From contig NZ_JACHGE010000010.1 in the NCBI RefSeq assembly GCF_014202225.1, forward strand, positions 1 to 64,000: 64,000 nucleotides of DNA, in the 5' to 3' direction. Source of the stretch: Algibacter amylolyticus. GTDB lineage: Bacteria; Bacteroidota; Bacteroidia; Flavobacteriales; Flavobacteriaceae. Positions 1 through 7,439 of this stretch are shown here, one piece after another (position 1 is the first letter of the stretch; each line of letters starts with the position of its first letter). The notes beneath the pieces are model-generated. The model did no database searches, was not told the DNA's origin, and worked only from the letters and a program-made list of their open reading frames with translations. A program made the translations under genes and the position numbers.

Positions 1-1695
1 TTTACTAAGGTTCCTGGATCGGTAACTGCAGTGTCATCATCAGCTACTGGTGGTTGATTTACTGTTACTGTTACATTTCCTACATCTGTTAATCCGTCTT
101 CATCTTCTAATGTATAATCTAAATCTACACTGGCTACTCCTGTTCCTGGTGTAATATCCAAAGTACCATCTGGTTTTAGAGTTACTTCCGTTCCATCGGT
201 TAAGGTTACTGGTGTGTTAACTGTTAATGGAATAGCTACTGTTGGTGCTGCTGGATCAAAAACTTCGGTAATTACTAAGTTGGAATTTAATCCATCTGGA
301 TCATTATCACCATCTAAAGCATTTACATTTACTAAGGTTCCTGGATCGGTTACTGCTGTTTCATCATCGGCTACTGGTGGTTGATTTACAGTTACTAAGA
401 TGTTTCCAGTATCTGTTAATCCGTCTTCATCTTCTAATGTATAATCTAAATCTACACTGGTTACTCCTGTTCCTGGTGTAATATCCAAAGTACCGTTTGG
501 TAATAAGGTCACTACCGTTCCATCGGTTAAGGTTACTGGTGTGTTAACTGTTAATGGAATAGCTAGTGTTGGTGCTACTGGATCAAAAACTTCGGTAATT
601 ACTAAGTTGGAATTTAATCCATCTGGATCATTATCACCATCTAAAGCATTTACATTTACTAAGGTTCCTGGATCGGTTACTGCTGTTTCATCATCGGCTA
701 CTGGTGGTTGATTTACAGTTACTAAGATGTTTCCAGTATCTGTTAATCCGTCTTCATCTTCTAATGTATAATCTAAATCTACACTGGTTACTCCTGTTCC
801 TGGTGTAATATCCAAAGTACCGTTTGGTAATAAGGTTACCGTAGTACCATCTGCTAATGTTTCTGTAACACCTTCCGATAATGGAATCGCTACTCCTGGG
901 TTTGATGGATCAAAAATCTCTGTGATCGATAAGTTGGAATTTAATCCATCTGGGTCATTATCACCATCCAATGCGTTTACATTTACTAAGGTTCCTGGAT
1001 CGGTTACTGCTGTTTCATCATCGGCTACTGGTGGTTGATTTACAGTTACTAAGATGTTTCCAGTATCTGTTAATCCGTCTTCATCTGCTAATGTGTAATC
1101 TAAATCTACACTCGTTACACCTGTTCCTGGAGTAATATCTAAAGTACCGTTGGCTAATAAGGTTACCGTAGTACCATCTGCTAATGTTTCTGTAACACCT
1201 TCCGATAATGGAATCGCTACTCCTGGGTTTGATGGATCAAAAATTTCTGTGATCGATAAGTTGGAATTTAATCCATCTGGGTCATTATCACCATCCAATG
1301 CGTTTACATTTACTAAGGTTCCTGGATCGGTTACTGCTGTTTCATCATCAGCTACTGGTGGTTGATTTACAGTTACTAAGATGTTTCCAGTATCTGTTAA
1401 TCCGTCTTCATCTGCTAATGTATAATCTAAATCTACACTCGTTACACCTGTCCCTGGAGTAATATCTAAAGTACCGTTAGCTAATAAGGTTACCGTAGTA
1501 CCATCTGCTAATGTTTCTGTAACACCTTCCGATAATGGAATCGCTACTCCTGGGTTTGATGGATCAAAAATTTCTGTGATCGATAAGTTGGAATTTAATC
1601 CATCTGGGTCATTATCACCATCCAATGCGTTTACATTTACTAAGGTTCCTGGATCGGTTACTGCTGTTTCATCATCGGCTACTGGTGGTTGATTT
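1..1695 (-). repeat. Tandem array of 327-bp (109-aa) units in the adhesin gene
   Basis: The landmark TTTACTAAGG begins at 1, 328, 655, 982, 1309 and 1636, so the period is exactly 327 bp at every step. Five full units and the edge of a sixth are visible, and the array continues off the left edge. Units starting at 982 and 1309 are nearly identical and encode NPGVAIPLSEGVTETLADG. Units starting at 1 and 328 form a second subtype encoding PTxAIPLTVNTPVTLTDG. The unit starting at 655 is a hybrid of both. The strict period implies in-frame recombination or conversion among units. Confidence 0.95.
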
Positions 1696-4235
1696 AAAGT
1701 TAGAGTAGCACAATTAACCTCACTGATACATTCATTATCATCATATGTAATTAGTAAACAATACTGAGTACCATCTAAACCAGTAACATCAACAATACTT
1801 AATGTGTTTGTATTTTCCCCTGAATAATTAGTATTCGATGCAGCAATTGCAGTAGACCCATCAGGATTTGGCGTTCCTATATGCCATTCATAATTTATAC
1901 CACTTGTAGAACTTGTACCTGATCCATAATCTGGAACCCTATTAGATACTGGACCAGTAAAAGTAGTTGTATTATCTGCACTCACTGGGGTAATAGTAAA
2001 AGACGTACCTGATCCTACATTAACTGACTGATCCACTAATGCTGCAGCATCTACAATAACTTGGCTAGCCGTAGTCACTTCAGCAGAAGTATCCTGCGGG
2101 CTACCTGAAACCGTAGGCACTCCATTAGTCCCAACAGGACTATCTAAGCTATCATCTGTACCTGGATTCACCAAATTCGCTGCTGTAAAAGCCCCTTGAC
2201 CTTCAATAGCATCAGGACAACCATCGTTATCACTATCAAGATCCAAATTATCAGAAAGTCCATCGCCATCTGTATCAGGACAAATTAATACAGAGGTCTC
2301 TATAATTAAAGATGTTAATGTATTTATAATATTTTCTCTAGCTCCATTTTGAGCCAAATCTTCAAACAATAGGGTTGCTTCAACGAAAGGAGAATCTGCA
2401 ATGAAAGTGGCACTTGCCCCATTAGTTTCTCCACCTACTGTACCTCTAAGTAAAGAAGATCCTACTCCACCTCTAGTAAGAAATTCTTGGTTAGAGCTTC
2501 CACCTACAGATATATTATTAGCTGCATCTCCATTTTCATTATTAGTTATTAAAGCACCTGTTGTTAAATCATATGACGCCATATCACCAGAGTCTACCTG
2601 CCATGTACCTGGTATTGTAAATGCTATAGCATCTGTTGGACTTGTAGCGTTGTTATCTCTATCATAATCATCAAGTGTTGGTAATTGTATCCTATCTATC
2701 GCAATTGTAGAAGTAAAAGTTATGGCACTTTCTAATACGGCAAACTCGCCAGGGTTTGTTCCTCCATCACCGTCTAAAGCTTCAATTACTGGAGATGAAC
2801 CCGCGGTAATAGTTACACCACTTGCTTCTGTAGTACCTGTTGAACCATAAAAATATAATGGATTTGTAGCCGTACTTACAGTTATAGTTTCTTGATTTCC
2901 ATCAACGGTTGCAGTAAACACCAATGTACCTGCAGAAGACAATGCCTCATCATAAGCAAAACTAACAGTGCTTCTTCCCGTACATTCGTCCAAATCAAGG
3001 ATACCATCATTATCGTTATCTAAATCACAGGAATCAGATATTCCATCATTATCAATATCAGGATTACCTGAAGCAACCGCATCACACTCATCAACCACAG
3101 TAATTTGTAAATTACTTCGATTAGAACTAACTCCTAAATCATCTTCAACAGAAAACAAAATAGAAGCATCACCAATATAATCTTGCTGTGGTAAGAAAAT
3201 AACATTTCCTGTGTTATCTACCGTATAAGTACCAATACCAGAAATTACTAAAGGAGTTCCAAAAGAGCCTTGATTAGCAGGGTTACTAGGATCCCATAAT
3301 CTCACCGTTGAAACATCCAAATTACCATCCGGATCACTTGACCCTGGCAAAACATTTTTAGAAAATGTTGAATTTGAAGCTATTACATTCCCTAAATTAT
3401 TTATAACCACAGGAGGATCATTAACATCTACTGTGTTTTCTGTATTAAAAGTCACCTCTCCTAAAAAGCTAATAGAATTCTGCCTATCATTACTATCATT
3501 AGAGCTACCATTTCTAAATTTTACTACACTAATATTAGTATAATCCACCCTAACAACATATTCAGTATTTGCAGCATCTATTCCAGCAGCAAAATCAACA
3601 TCACTTTGAAACCTTGTCCAAGCACCATTTTGCGACACCACTAATTCTGTAGTTGGAGAAGCACCACCTTCTATAGTATATGAATCTGTTACAATAACCT
3701 CTAAATACTCAAAACCGTCAACATCAATAGCTTCAAGAGAAAAATTATCAAGTCGTGCCCTTATTCCTTGGTCATTAGCATCGGTTACAGAACCATCTAA
3801 TACAAATTCAATTTGCCACTCCACATAACCATCACCCGCACCAGTATTTACGGTTGGCTCAAATCTATCATCTTCACCTAAAGCAGAATCTACAGTAAAT
3901 GAATTAGCTGTTGCTTCCTGCGTATTAACCTTATTCACAATAGTTACAATAGCGTCAATAAATACTCCATCTGAAGAAACCTCTATATTTTGATAAATAT
4001 ATTTAGCCCCGACCTGTTCAGCTCCAGCTCCGTTAGCCAAAAGTGTTGGCCCTTGAGATAAGTTGAATGTTGGCTTAGTTTGTGCAGCAAGATTATTAAT
4101 GCTTAGTAAACATAACGTTAGTACTAAAAAAACACCTTTTAGTAAGGATACATAGACAGATAATTGAAAAAACTTCTTAAATGCTCTTATTTCTAGCTTA
4201 GAAATAAATAATTTTAATTGAGTAAAATTTATCAT
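1..4235 (-). CDS. Giant secreted adhesin-like repeat protein (C-terminus off window)
   Basis: Continuous minus-strand reading frame from ATG at 4235 to the window edge, at least 1,411 codons with no stop. The N-terminus has an unusually long n-region (about 33 residues) before a hydrophobic core (GVFLVLTLCLLSINNLAAQ, residues 34-52), fitting an extended signal peptide. Next come a mixed beta region, a cadherin/Ig-like segment (about residues 275-385), and two acidic DxDxDG calcium-type stretches (about 389-417, DIDNDGISDSCDLDNDNDG; and about 651-682, DTDGDGLSDNLDLDSDNDG). From about residue 847 on there are tandem 109-residue units (NQPPVADD...DGDNDPDG...DITPGTG...DEDGLTD). This architecture is known from large Bacteroidota surface adhesins, many exported by the type IX system. 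The C-terminal sorting domain would lie outside the window, so the export route is inference. No -7 box was found upstream. Confidence 0.85.
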   Translation of the reverse strand, partial: MINFTQLKLFISKLEIRAFKKFFQLSVYVSLLKGVFLVLTLCLLSINNLAAQTKPTFNLSQGPTLLANGAGAEQVGAKYIYQNIEVSSDGVFIDAIVTIVNKVNTQEATANSFTVDSALGEDDRFEPTVNTGAGDGYVEWQIEFVLDGSVTDANDQGIRARLDNFSLEAIDVDGFEYLEVIVTDSYTIEGGASPTTELVVSQNGAWTRFQSDVDFAAGIDAANTEYVVRVDYTNISVVKFRNGSSNDSNDRQNSISFLGEVTFNTENTVDVNDPPVVINNLGNVIASNSTFSKNVLPGSSDPDGNLDVSTVRLWDPSNPANQGSFGTPLVISGIGTYTVDNTGNVIFLPQQDYIGDASILFSVEDDLGVSSNRSNLQITVVDECDAVASGNPDIDNDGISDSCDLDNDNDGILDLDECTGRSTVSFAYDEALSSAGTLVFTATVDGNQETITVSTATNPLYFYGSTGTTEASGVTITAGSSPVIEALDGDGGTNPGEFAVLESAITFTSTIAIDRIQLPTLDDYDRDNNATSPTDAIAFTIPGTWQVDSGDMASYDLTTGALITNNENGDAANNISVGGSSNQEFLTRGGVGSSLLRGTVGGETNGASATFIADSPFVEATLLFEDLAQNGARENIINTLTSLIIETSVLICPDTDGDGLSDNLDLDSDNDGCPDAIEGQGAFTAANLVNPGTDDSLDSPVGTNGVPTVSGSPQDTSAEVTTASQVIVDAAALVDQSVNVGSGTSFTITPVSADNTTTFTGPVSNRVPDYGSGTSSTSGINYEWHIGTPNPDGSTAIAASNTNYSGENTNTLSIVDVTGLDGTQYCLLITYDDNECISEVNCATLTLNQPPVADDETAVTDPGTLVNVNALDGDNDPDGLNSNLSITEIFDPSNPGVAIPLSEGVTETLADGTTVTLLANGTLDITPGTGVTSVDLDYTLADEDGLTDTGNILVTVNQPPVADDETAVTDPGTLVNVNALDGDNDPDGLNSNLSITEIFDPSNPGVAIPLSEGVTETLADGTTVTLLANGTLDITPGTGVTSVDLDYTLADEDGLTDTGNILVTVNQPPVADDETAVTDPGTLVNVNALDGDNDPDGLNSNLSITEIFDPSNPGVAIPLSEGVTETLADGTTVTLLPNGTLDITPGTGVTSVDLDYTLEDEDGLTDTGNILVTVNQPPVADDETAVTDPGTLVNVNALDGDNDPDGLNSNLVITEVFDPVAPTLAIPLTVNTPVTLTDGTVVTLLPNGTLDITPGTGVTSVDLDYTLEDEDGLTDTGNILVTVNQPPVADDETAVTDPGTLVNVNALDGDNDPDGLNSNLVITEVFDPAAPTVAIPLTVNTPVTLTDGTEVTLKPDGTLDITPGTGVASVDLDYTLEDEDGLTDVGNVTVTVNQPPVADDDTAVTDPGTLV

Positions 4236-4601
4236 ATTAAGGGAAGGGTGAATTATAAAAACAACTTTTTATTTTGGATATAAAAATAGGCATTTGAGAG
4301 AAAAAATTATAGTGCAACAATAATATTACAAGAAAAATACTACCAAAAGTCAATTTTTAAGCTAAATTATAAAAAAATATTAACATATGTTAACAATTAA
4401 AAATAAATGTATACTCAAATACACTTAAACATCATTGCTAATATTATTGCAAAAATGATGTTTGGAAATGAATTATCATGAGATTAAACCACGCAATTAC
4501 TACTCAAAATTTGGTTTAATTTAAATCTAATAATAACCAATACACTACTAAGACACAAAATCACAAACGAAAGTCACAAAAATCCTTTATAAAAAGTATA
4601 T
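4236..4601. other. Intergenic region between divergent adhesin and prfC
   Basis: AT-rich 366-bp spacer between divergent genes. Apart from the -7-like box next to prfC, no convincing hairpin, RNA gene or repeat is visible. No CAAAnnTA box (a minus-strand -7 box) was found near the adhesin start. Confidence 0.6.
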
Positions 4602-4604
4602 TTG
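4597..4604 (+). promoter_or_regulatory. -7 promoter box of prfC
   Basis: TATATTTG fits the Bacteroidota -7 consensus TAnnTTTG and lies 15 bp before the ATG at 4620. No TTG/TTTG -33 element is obvious at the usual 17-23 bp spacing. The box overlaps an in-frame TTG at 4602, which argues against that TTG being the start codon. Confidence 0.5.
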
Positions 4605-4619
4605 CCAAAATTTAATTTT

Positions 4620-6209
4620 ATGTCTTTTTTAAAAGAAATACAACGCAGACGAACCTTTGGAATTATTTCTCATCCCGATGCTGGTAAAACTACATTAACA
4701 GAGAAACTATTACTATTTGGAGGTGCAATTCAAGAAGCTGGAGCAGTAAAGAGTAATAAAATAAAAAAAGGTGCTACCAGTGATTTTATGGAAATAGAAC
4801 GCCAGCGTGGAATATCGGTAGCTACCTCTGTATTAGCTTTTGAATATAATGGCATTAAAATTAATATTCTTGATACACCAGGGCACAAGGATTTTGCTGA
4901 AGATACATTTAGAACACTAACCGCCGTGGACAGTGTTATTGTTGTAATTGACGTTGCAAAAGGTGTTGAGGAGCAAACCGAAAAACTAGTAGAAGTTTGC
5001 CGTATGCGTAACATCCCAATGATTGTATTCATAAATAAAATGGATAGAGAGGGAAAAGATGCTTTCGATTTATTAGACGAGGTTGAGCAAAAACTAGGAT
5101 TAAAGGTAACACCTCTTAGTTTTCCTATTGGGATGGGCTACGACTTTAAAGGAATCTATAATCTATGGGAGAAAAACGTTAATCTTTTTAGTGGTGATAG
5201 CAGAAAAGATATTGAAGAAACAGTTGAGATTTCAGATTTATCTTCAGCAGAATTAGATAAATTAGTAGGACAAGAAGCCGCTGATACTTTAAGAGAAGAA
5301 ATTGAATTAGTAGAAGGTATTTACCCTTCATTTAATAAAGAAGATTACCTAAATGGGCAACAACAACCCGTATTTTTCGGTTCTGCATTAAACAATTTTG
5401 GGGTTAGAGAACTATTGGATTGTTTTGTTGAAATTGCCCCAAAACCAAGGCCAAAACAAAGTGAAGAACGTCTAGTTAAGCCAGACGAAAATAAATTTAG
5501 TGGTTTTGTATTTAAGATACATGCCAATATGGATCCTAACCACCGAAACAGGTTAGCATTTATAAAAATTGTATCTGGCGAGTTTAAAAGAAACACACCA
5601 TACTTGCACGTACGCCATAACAAAAAAGTAAAATTCTCCAGCCCAAATGCTTTTTTTGCTGAGAAAAAGGAAATAGTAGACATCTCGTATCCTGGTGATA
5701 TTGTTGGCTTACAAGATACCGGAACATTTAAAATAGGCGATACATTAACAGAAGGCGAAGTATTAAATTACAAAGGTGTACCTAGCTTTTCTCCAGAACA
5801 TTTTAGATATATTAATAATGCCGATCCTTTAAAATCTAAACAACTATTTAAAGGTATAGACCAATTAATGGACGAAGGTGTAGCTCAATTATTTACATTA
5901 GAGCTAAACGGTAGAAAAGTAATTGGAACCGTTGGAGCCTTACAATATGAAGTAATTCAATATAGACTAGAACACGAATATGGTGCTAAATGTACCTACG
6001 AAAACTTGAATGTACATAAAGCATGTTGGGTAGATCCTAAAAACTCAAAAAGTGCAGAATACAAGGAATTTGTACGAGTAAAACAACGTTTTTTAGCAAA
6101 AGACAAGCAAAACCAATTAGTATTCTTAGCAGATTCTGCTTTTTCATTACAAATGACGCAGCAAAAATATCCAAATATAAAACTACATTTCACTTCAGAA
6201 TTTGAGTAA
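4620..6209 (+). CDS. prfC: Peptide chain release factor 3 (RF3)
   Basis: A translational GTPase that removes RF1/RF2 from the ribosome after termination; cytoplasmic. From the chosen ATG it is 529 residues, the same length as E. coli RF3. G-domain motifs are in order: P-loop SHPDAGKT (17-24), DTPGH (85-89) and NKMD (139-142). The sequence then runs through the RF3-typical domains II and III to the end. An in-frame TTG at 4602 would add six residues but sits inside the likely -7 box, so ATG 4620 (MSFLKEIQRRR) is preferred. A weak hairpin without a T-run (TTAGCC/GGCTAA, 6212-6232) follows the stop. It is transcribed divergently from the adhesin gene. Confidence 0.95.
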   Translation: MSFLKEIQRRRTFGIISHPDAGKTTLTEKLLLFGGAIQEAGAVKSNKIKKGATSDFMEIERQRGISVATSVLAFEYNGIKINILDTPGHKDFAEDTFRTLTAVDSVIVVIDVAKGVEEQTEKLVEVCRMRNIPMIVFINKMDREGKDAFDLLDEVEQKLGLKVTPLSFPIGMGYDFKGIYNLWEKNVNLFSGDSRKDIEETVEISDLSSAELDKLVGQEAADTLREEIELVEGIYPSFNKEDYLNGQQQPVFFGSALNNFGVRELLDCFVEIAPKPRPKQSEERLVKPDENKFSGFVFKIHANMDPNHRNRLAFIKIVSGEFKRNTPYLHVRHNKKVKFSSPNAFFAEKKEIVDISYPGDIVGLQDTGTFKIGDTLTEGEVLNYKGVPSFSPEHFRYINNADPLKSKQLFKGIDQLMDEGVAQLFTLELNGRKVIGTVGALQYEVIQYRLEHEYGAKCTYENLNVHKACWVDPKNSKSAEYKEFVRVKQRFLAKDKQNQLVFLADSAFSLQMTQQKYPNIKLHFTSEFE

Positions 6210-6315
6210 TATTAGCCAAAATTTTAGGCTAAATATAAAATTGAAACCTTATAACTAAAGGGCTATATAACAATTATAAGCCCACATATAACAGTCAATC
6301 CCAAATTGATACAGT

Positions 6316-6546
6316 ATGAATATTGAATATAAAACATTTAAAAACAAAGAAGTAACGGTAACTTACGACCCAAGAAAATGTGAACTATCTGGAACTTGCT
6401 CCAAAGAACTTTCGGATGTATTTAGCGATAGCATAATCCCTTGGGTAAATTTAGAAAACACAGAAACCGAAAAAATAATTAAACAAATAAAAAAATGTCC
6501 TTCAGGTGCTTTAAAATTTCGGTTAAGAGAAAAAGCAACGTATTAA
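6316..6546 (+). CDS. Small (4Fe-4S) mono-cluster domain protein, YjdI-like
   Basis: A 76-residue protein with Cys22, Cys28 and Cys61, the last in CPSGAL, typical of the divergent mono-cluster 4Fe-4S family (Fer4_19/YjdI). In this family a CxxxxxC pair and a late CPSGAL cysteine help bind one Fe-S cluster; only three candidate ligands are visible here, as is usual for the family. Members often occur beside or fused to CDGSH domains, and a separate double-CDGSH gene lies at 54381. The gene stands about 106 bp after prfC and before a strong bidirectional terminator. The redox partner is unknown. Confidence 0.8.
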   Translation: MNIEYKTFKNKEVTVTYDPRKCELSGTCSKELSDVFSDSIIPWVNLENTETEKIIKQIKKCPSGALKFRLREKATY

Positions 6547-6800
6547 GTATATATCTTTGGTACAAAAATGGAAGTGAAACAGAAAAATACTTAAATTAAA
6601 ACGATTTAAGACCGTTTCGTAAACCATCCTAAACAAGTACATGTAAATTTAATTAAACTCGATTAAAAGTATATTTATGAAGGTCGGCTTCTAAACCACT
6701 ATAAGGTAAACTTATTGATAAATTATTTTATATAAATAATTTATATAATAAAGGAAATTTCAATTTTTTTTATATATCAGATTAAAATTAAATAAAAAAA
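6547..6800. other. Intergenic, no gene seen
   Basis: AT-rich spacer after the Fe-S protein. A -7-like box (TATCTTTG, 6552-6559) is present, but only an 8-codon ORF follows it. Nothing else is supportable before the terminator at 6801. Confidence 0.5.
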
Positions 6801-6835
6801 GCAGGACGTATAAATTTATACGTCCTGCTTTTTTT
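6794..6835. terminator. Bidirectional intrinsic terminator
   Basis: A perfect 14-bp inverted repeat, GCAGGACGTATAAA (6801-6814) against TTTATACGTCCTGC (6815-6828), flanked by an A7 run on the left and a T7 run on the right. It can therefore terminate plus-strand transcripts from prfC and the Fe-S gene, and minus-strand transcripts from the DUF3467 gene. Confidence 0.9.
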
Positions 6836-6884
6836 AGCAATAGATATTAATTTCCTTTTAAAACACAAAAAATAAAATTGTGTT

Positions 6885-6952
6885 CTCCACTAATTAAAAA
6901 AACATGCTTGACCCGTTGGTTCGAAATTCAAAGGCATTGGTGGTTGCTCAAA
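6885..6952 (-). pseudogene. Duplicated 3'-end fragment of the DUF3467 gene
   Basis: A minus-strand stretch encodes EQPPMPLNFEPTGQA, nearly the same as the C-terminal EQPPMPLNFGPTGQA of the intact gene 106 bp away. About 48 bp align with roughly six mismatches, and similarity continues beyond the stop codon (CTCCACTA at 6885 and 6993, shifted by 2 bp). It has no start or upstream gene body, so it is a leftover of a local tandem duplication of the gene tail plus downstream flank. Confidence 0.75.
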
Positions 6953-7007
6953 CAAAACATTTTGAGCACCACTTTTAAGAAAAACTATTATCCTCCACTA
7001 CCCTTGA

Positions 7008-7325
7008 TTATGCCTGACCTGTTGGTCCGAAATTCAGTGGCATTGGTGGTTGCTCATAATCTTTGATTTCACCATGGGCATTTTCAAATCTTGTAACATT
7101 TTCACCTAATGCCTTCAATAAACGTTTAGCGTGCTGCGGTGTTAATATAATCCTAGATTTAACCTTGTTTTTGGGAACACCTGGCATAATATTTACAAAA
7201 TCCACTACAAATTCTGATACTGAATGGTTTATAATAGCTAGGTTAGAATAAGTACCTTCGGCAACTTTTTCGTCTAGCTCAATATTAATCTGTCCTTGTT
7301 TTGGCTTATCTTTTTCTTCTGCCAT
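7008..7325 (-). CDS. DUF3467 domain protein
   Basis: A 105-residue small soluble protein from the chosen start (MAEEKDKPKQGQINIELDE). The middle (AEGTYSNLAIINHSVSEFVVDF, then PKNKVKSRIILTP) matches the DUF3467 family as I recall it; molecular function is unknown. The frame stays open to 7361 (MKAFLILKKYVIMAEE), but that extension reads through the terminator stem downstream of rpoC, so the internal ATG at 7325 is preferred. The gene lies directly after rpoC and probably relies on read-through or an unseen promoter. Its 3' end is partly duplicated just downstream. Confidence 0.8.
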   Translation of the reverse strand: MAEEKDKPKQGQINIELDEKVAEGTYSNLAIINHSVSEFVVDFVNIMPGVPKNKVKSRIILTPQHAKRLLKALGENVTRFENAHGEIKDYEQPPMPLNFGPTGQA

Positions 7326-7344
7326 AATAACGTATTTTTTAAGT

Positions 7345-7386
7345 ATTAAAAAAGCCTTCAAGTATAATATACATGAAGGCTTTTAG
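7345..7386 (-). terminator. Intrinsic terminator after rpoC
   Basis: Stem AAAAGCCTTCA (7350-7360) pairs with TGAAGGCTTTT (7374-7384) around a 13-nt loop. On the minus strand a T-rich run follows. It separates rpoC from the DUF3467 gene. Confidence 0.85.
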
Positions 7387-7394
7387 TTTTATAA

Positions 7395-7434
7395 ATTCCC
7401 GCCTTCTTGCCTGCCGGCAGGCAGGCGCGGAAAT
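7395..7434. repeat. Interrupted short palindromic repeat (ATTCCCGCCTTC...GCGGAAAT)
   Basis: The arms ATTCCCGCCTTC and CGCGGAAAT match the short dispersed palindrome seen at 32786 and elsewhere. Here about 19 bp containing a second palindrome (CCTGCCGGCAGG) is inserted at the loop. It lies between rpoC and its terminator, so it is transcribed in the rpoC 3' UTR. Confidence 0.65.
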
Positions 7435-7439
7435 AAAAT

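Noticed and set aside
1150-1365. Plus-strand ORF of 71 codons inside the adhesin repeats
   Set aside because: It is antisense to the continuous minus-strand repeat frame and recurs only because the DNA repeats.
1-1695. CRISPR array
   Set aside because: The repeats are 327 bp, tandem, coding and lack spacers.
4602-4619. TTG start of prfC
   Set aside because: The TTG overlaps the likely -7 box, and the ATG at 4620 gives the exact usual RF3 length.
6801-6828. Perfect 28-bp palindrome considered as an operator
   Set aside because: Flanking A7 and T7 runs and its location between convergent genes identify a bidirectional terminator.
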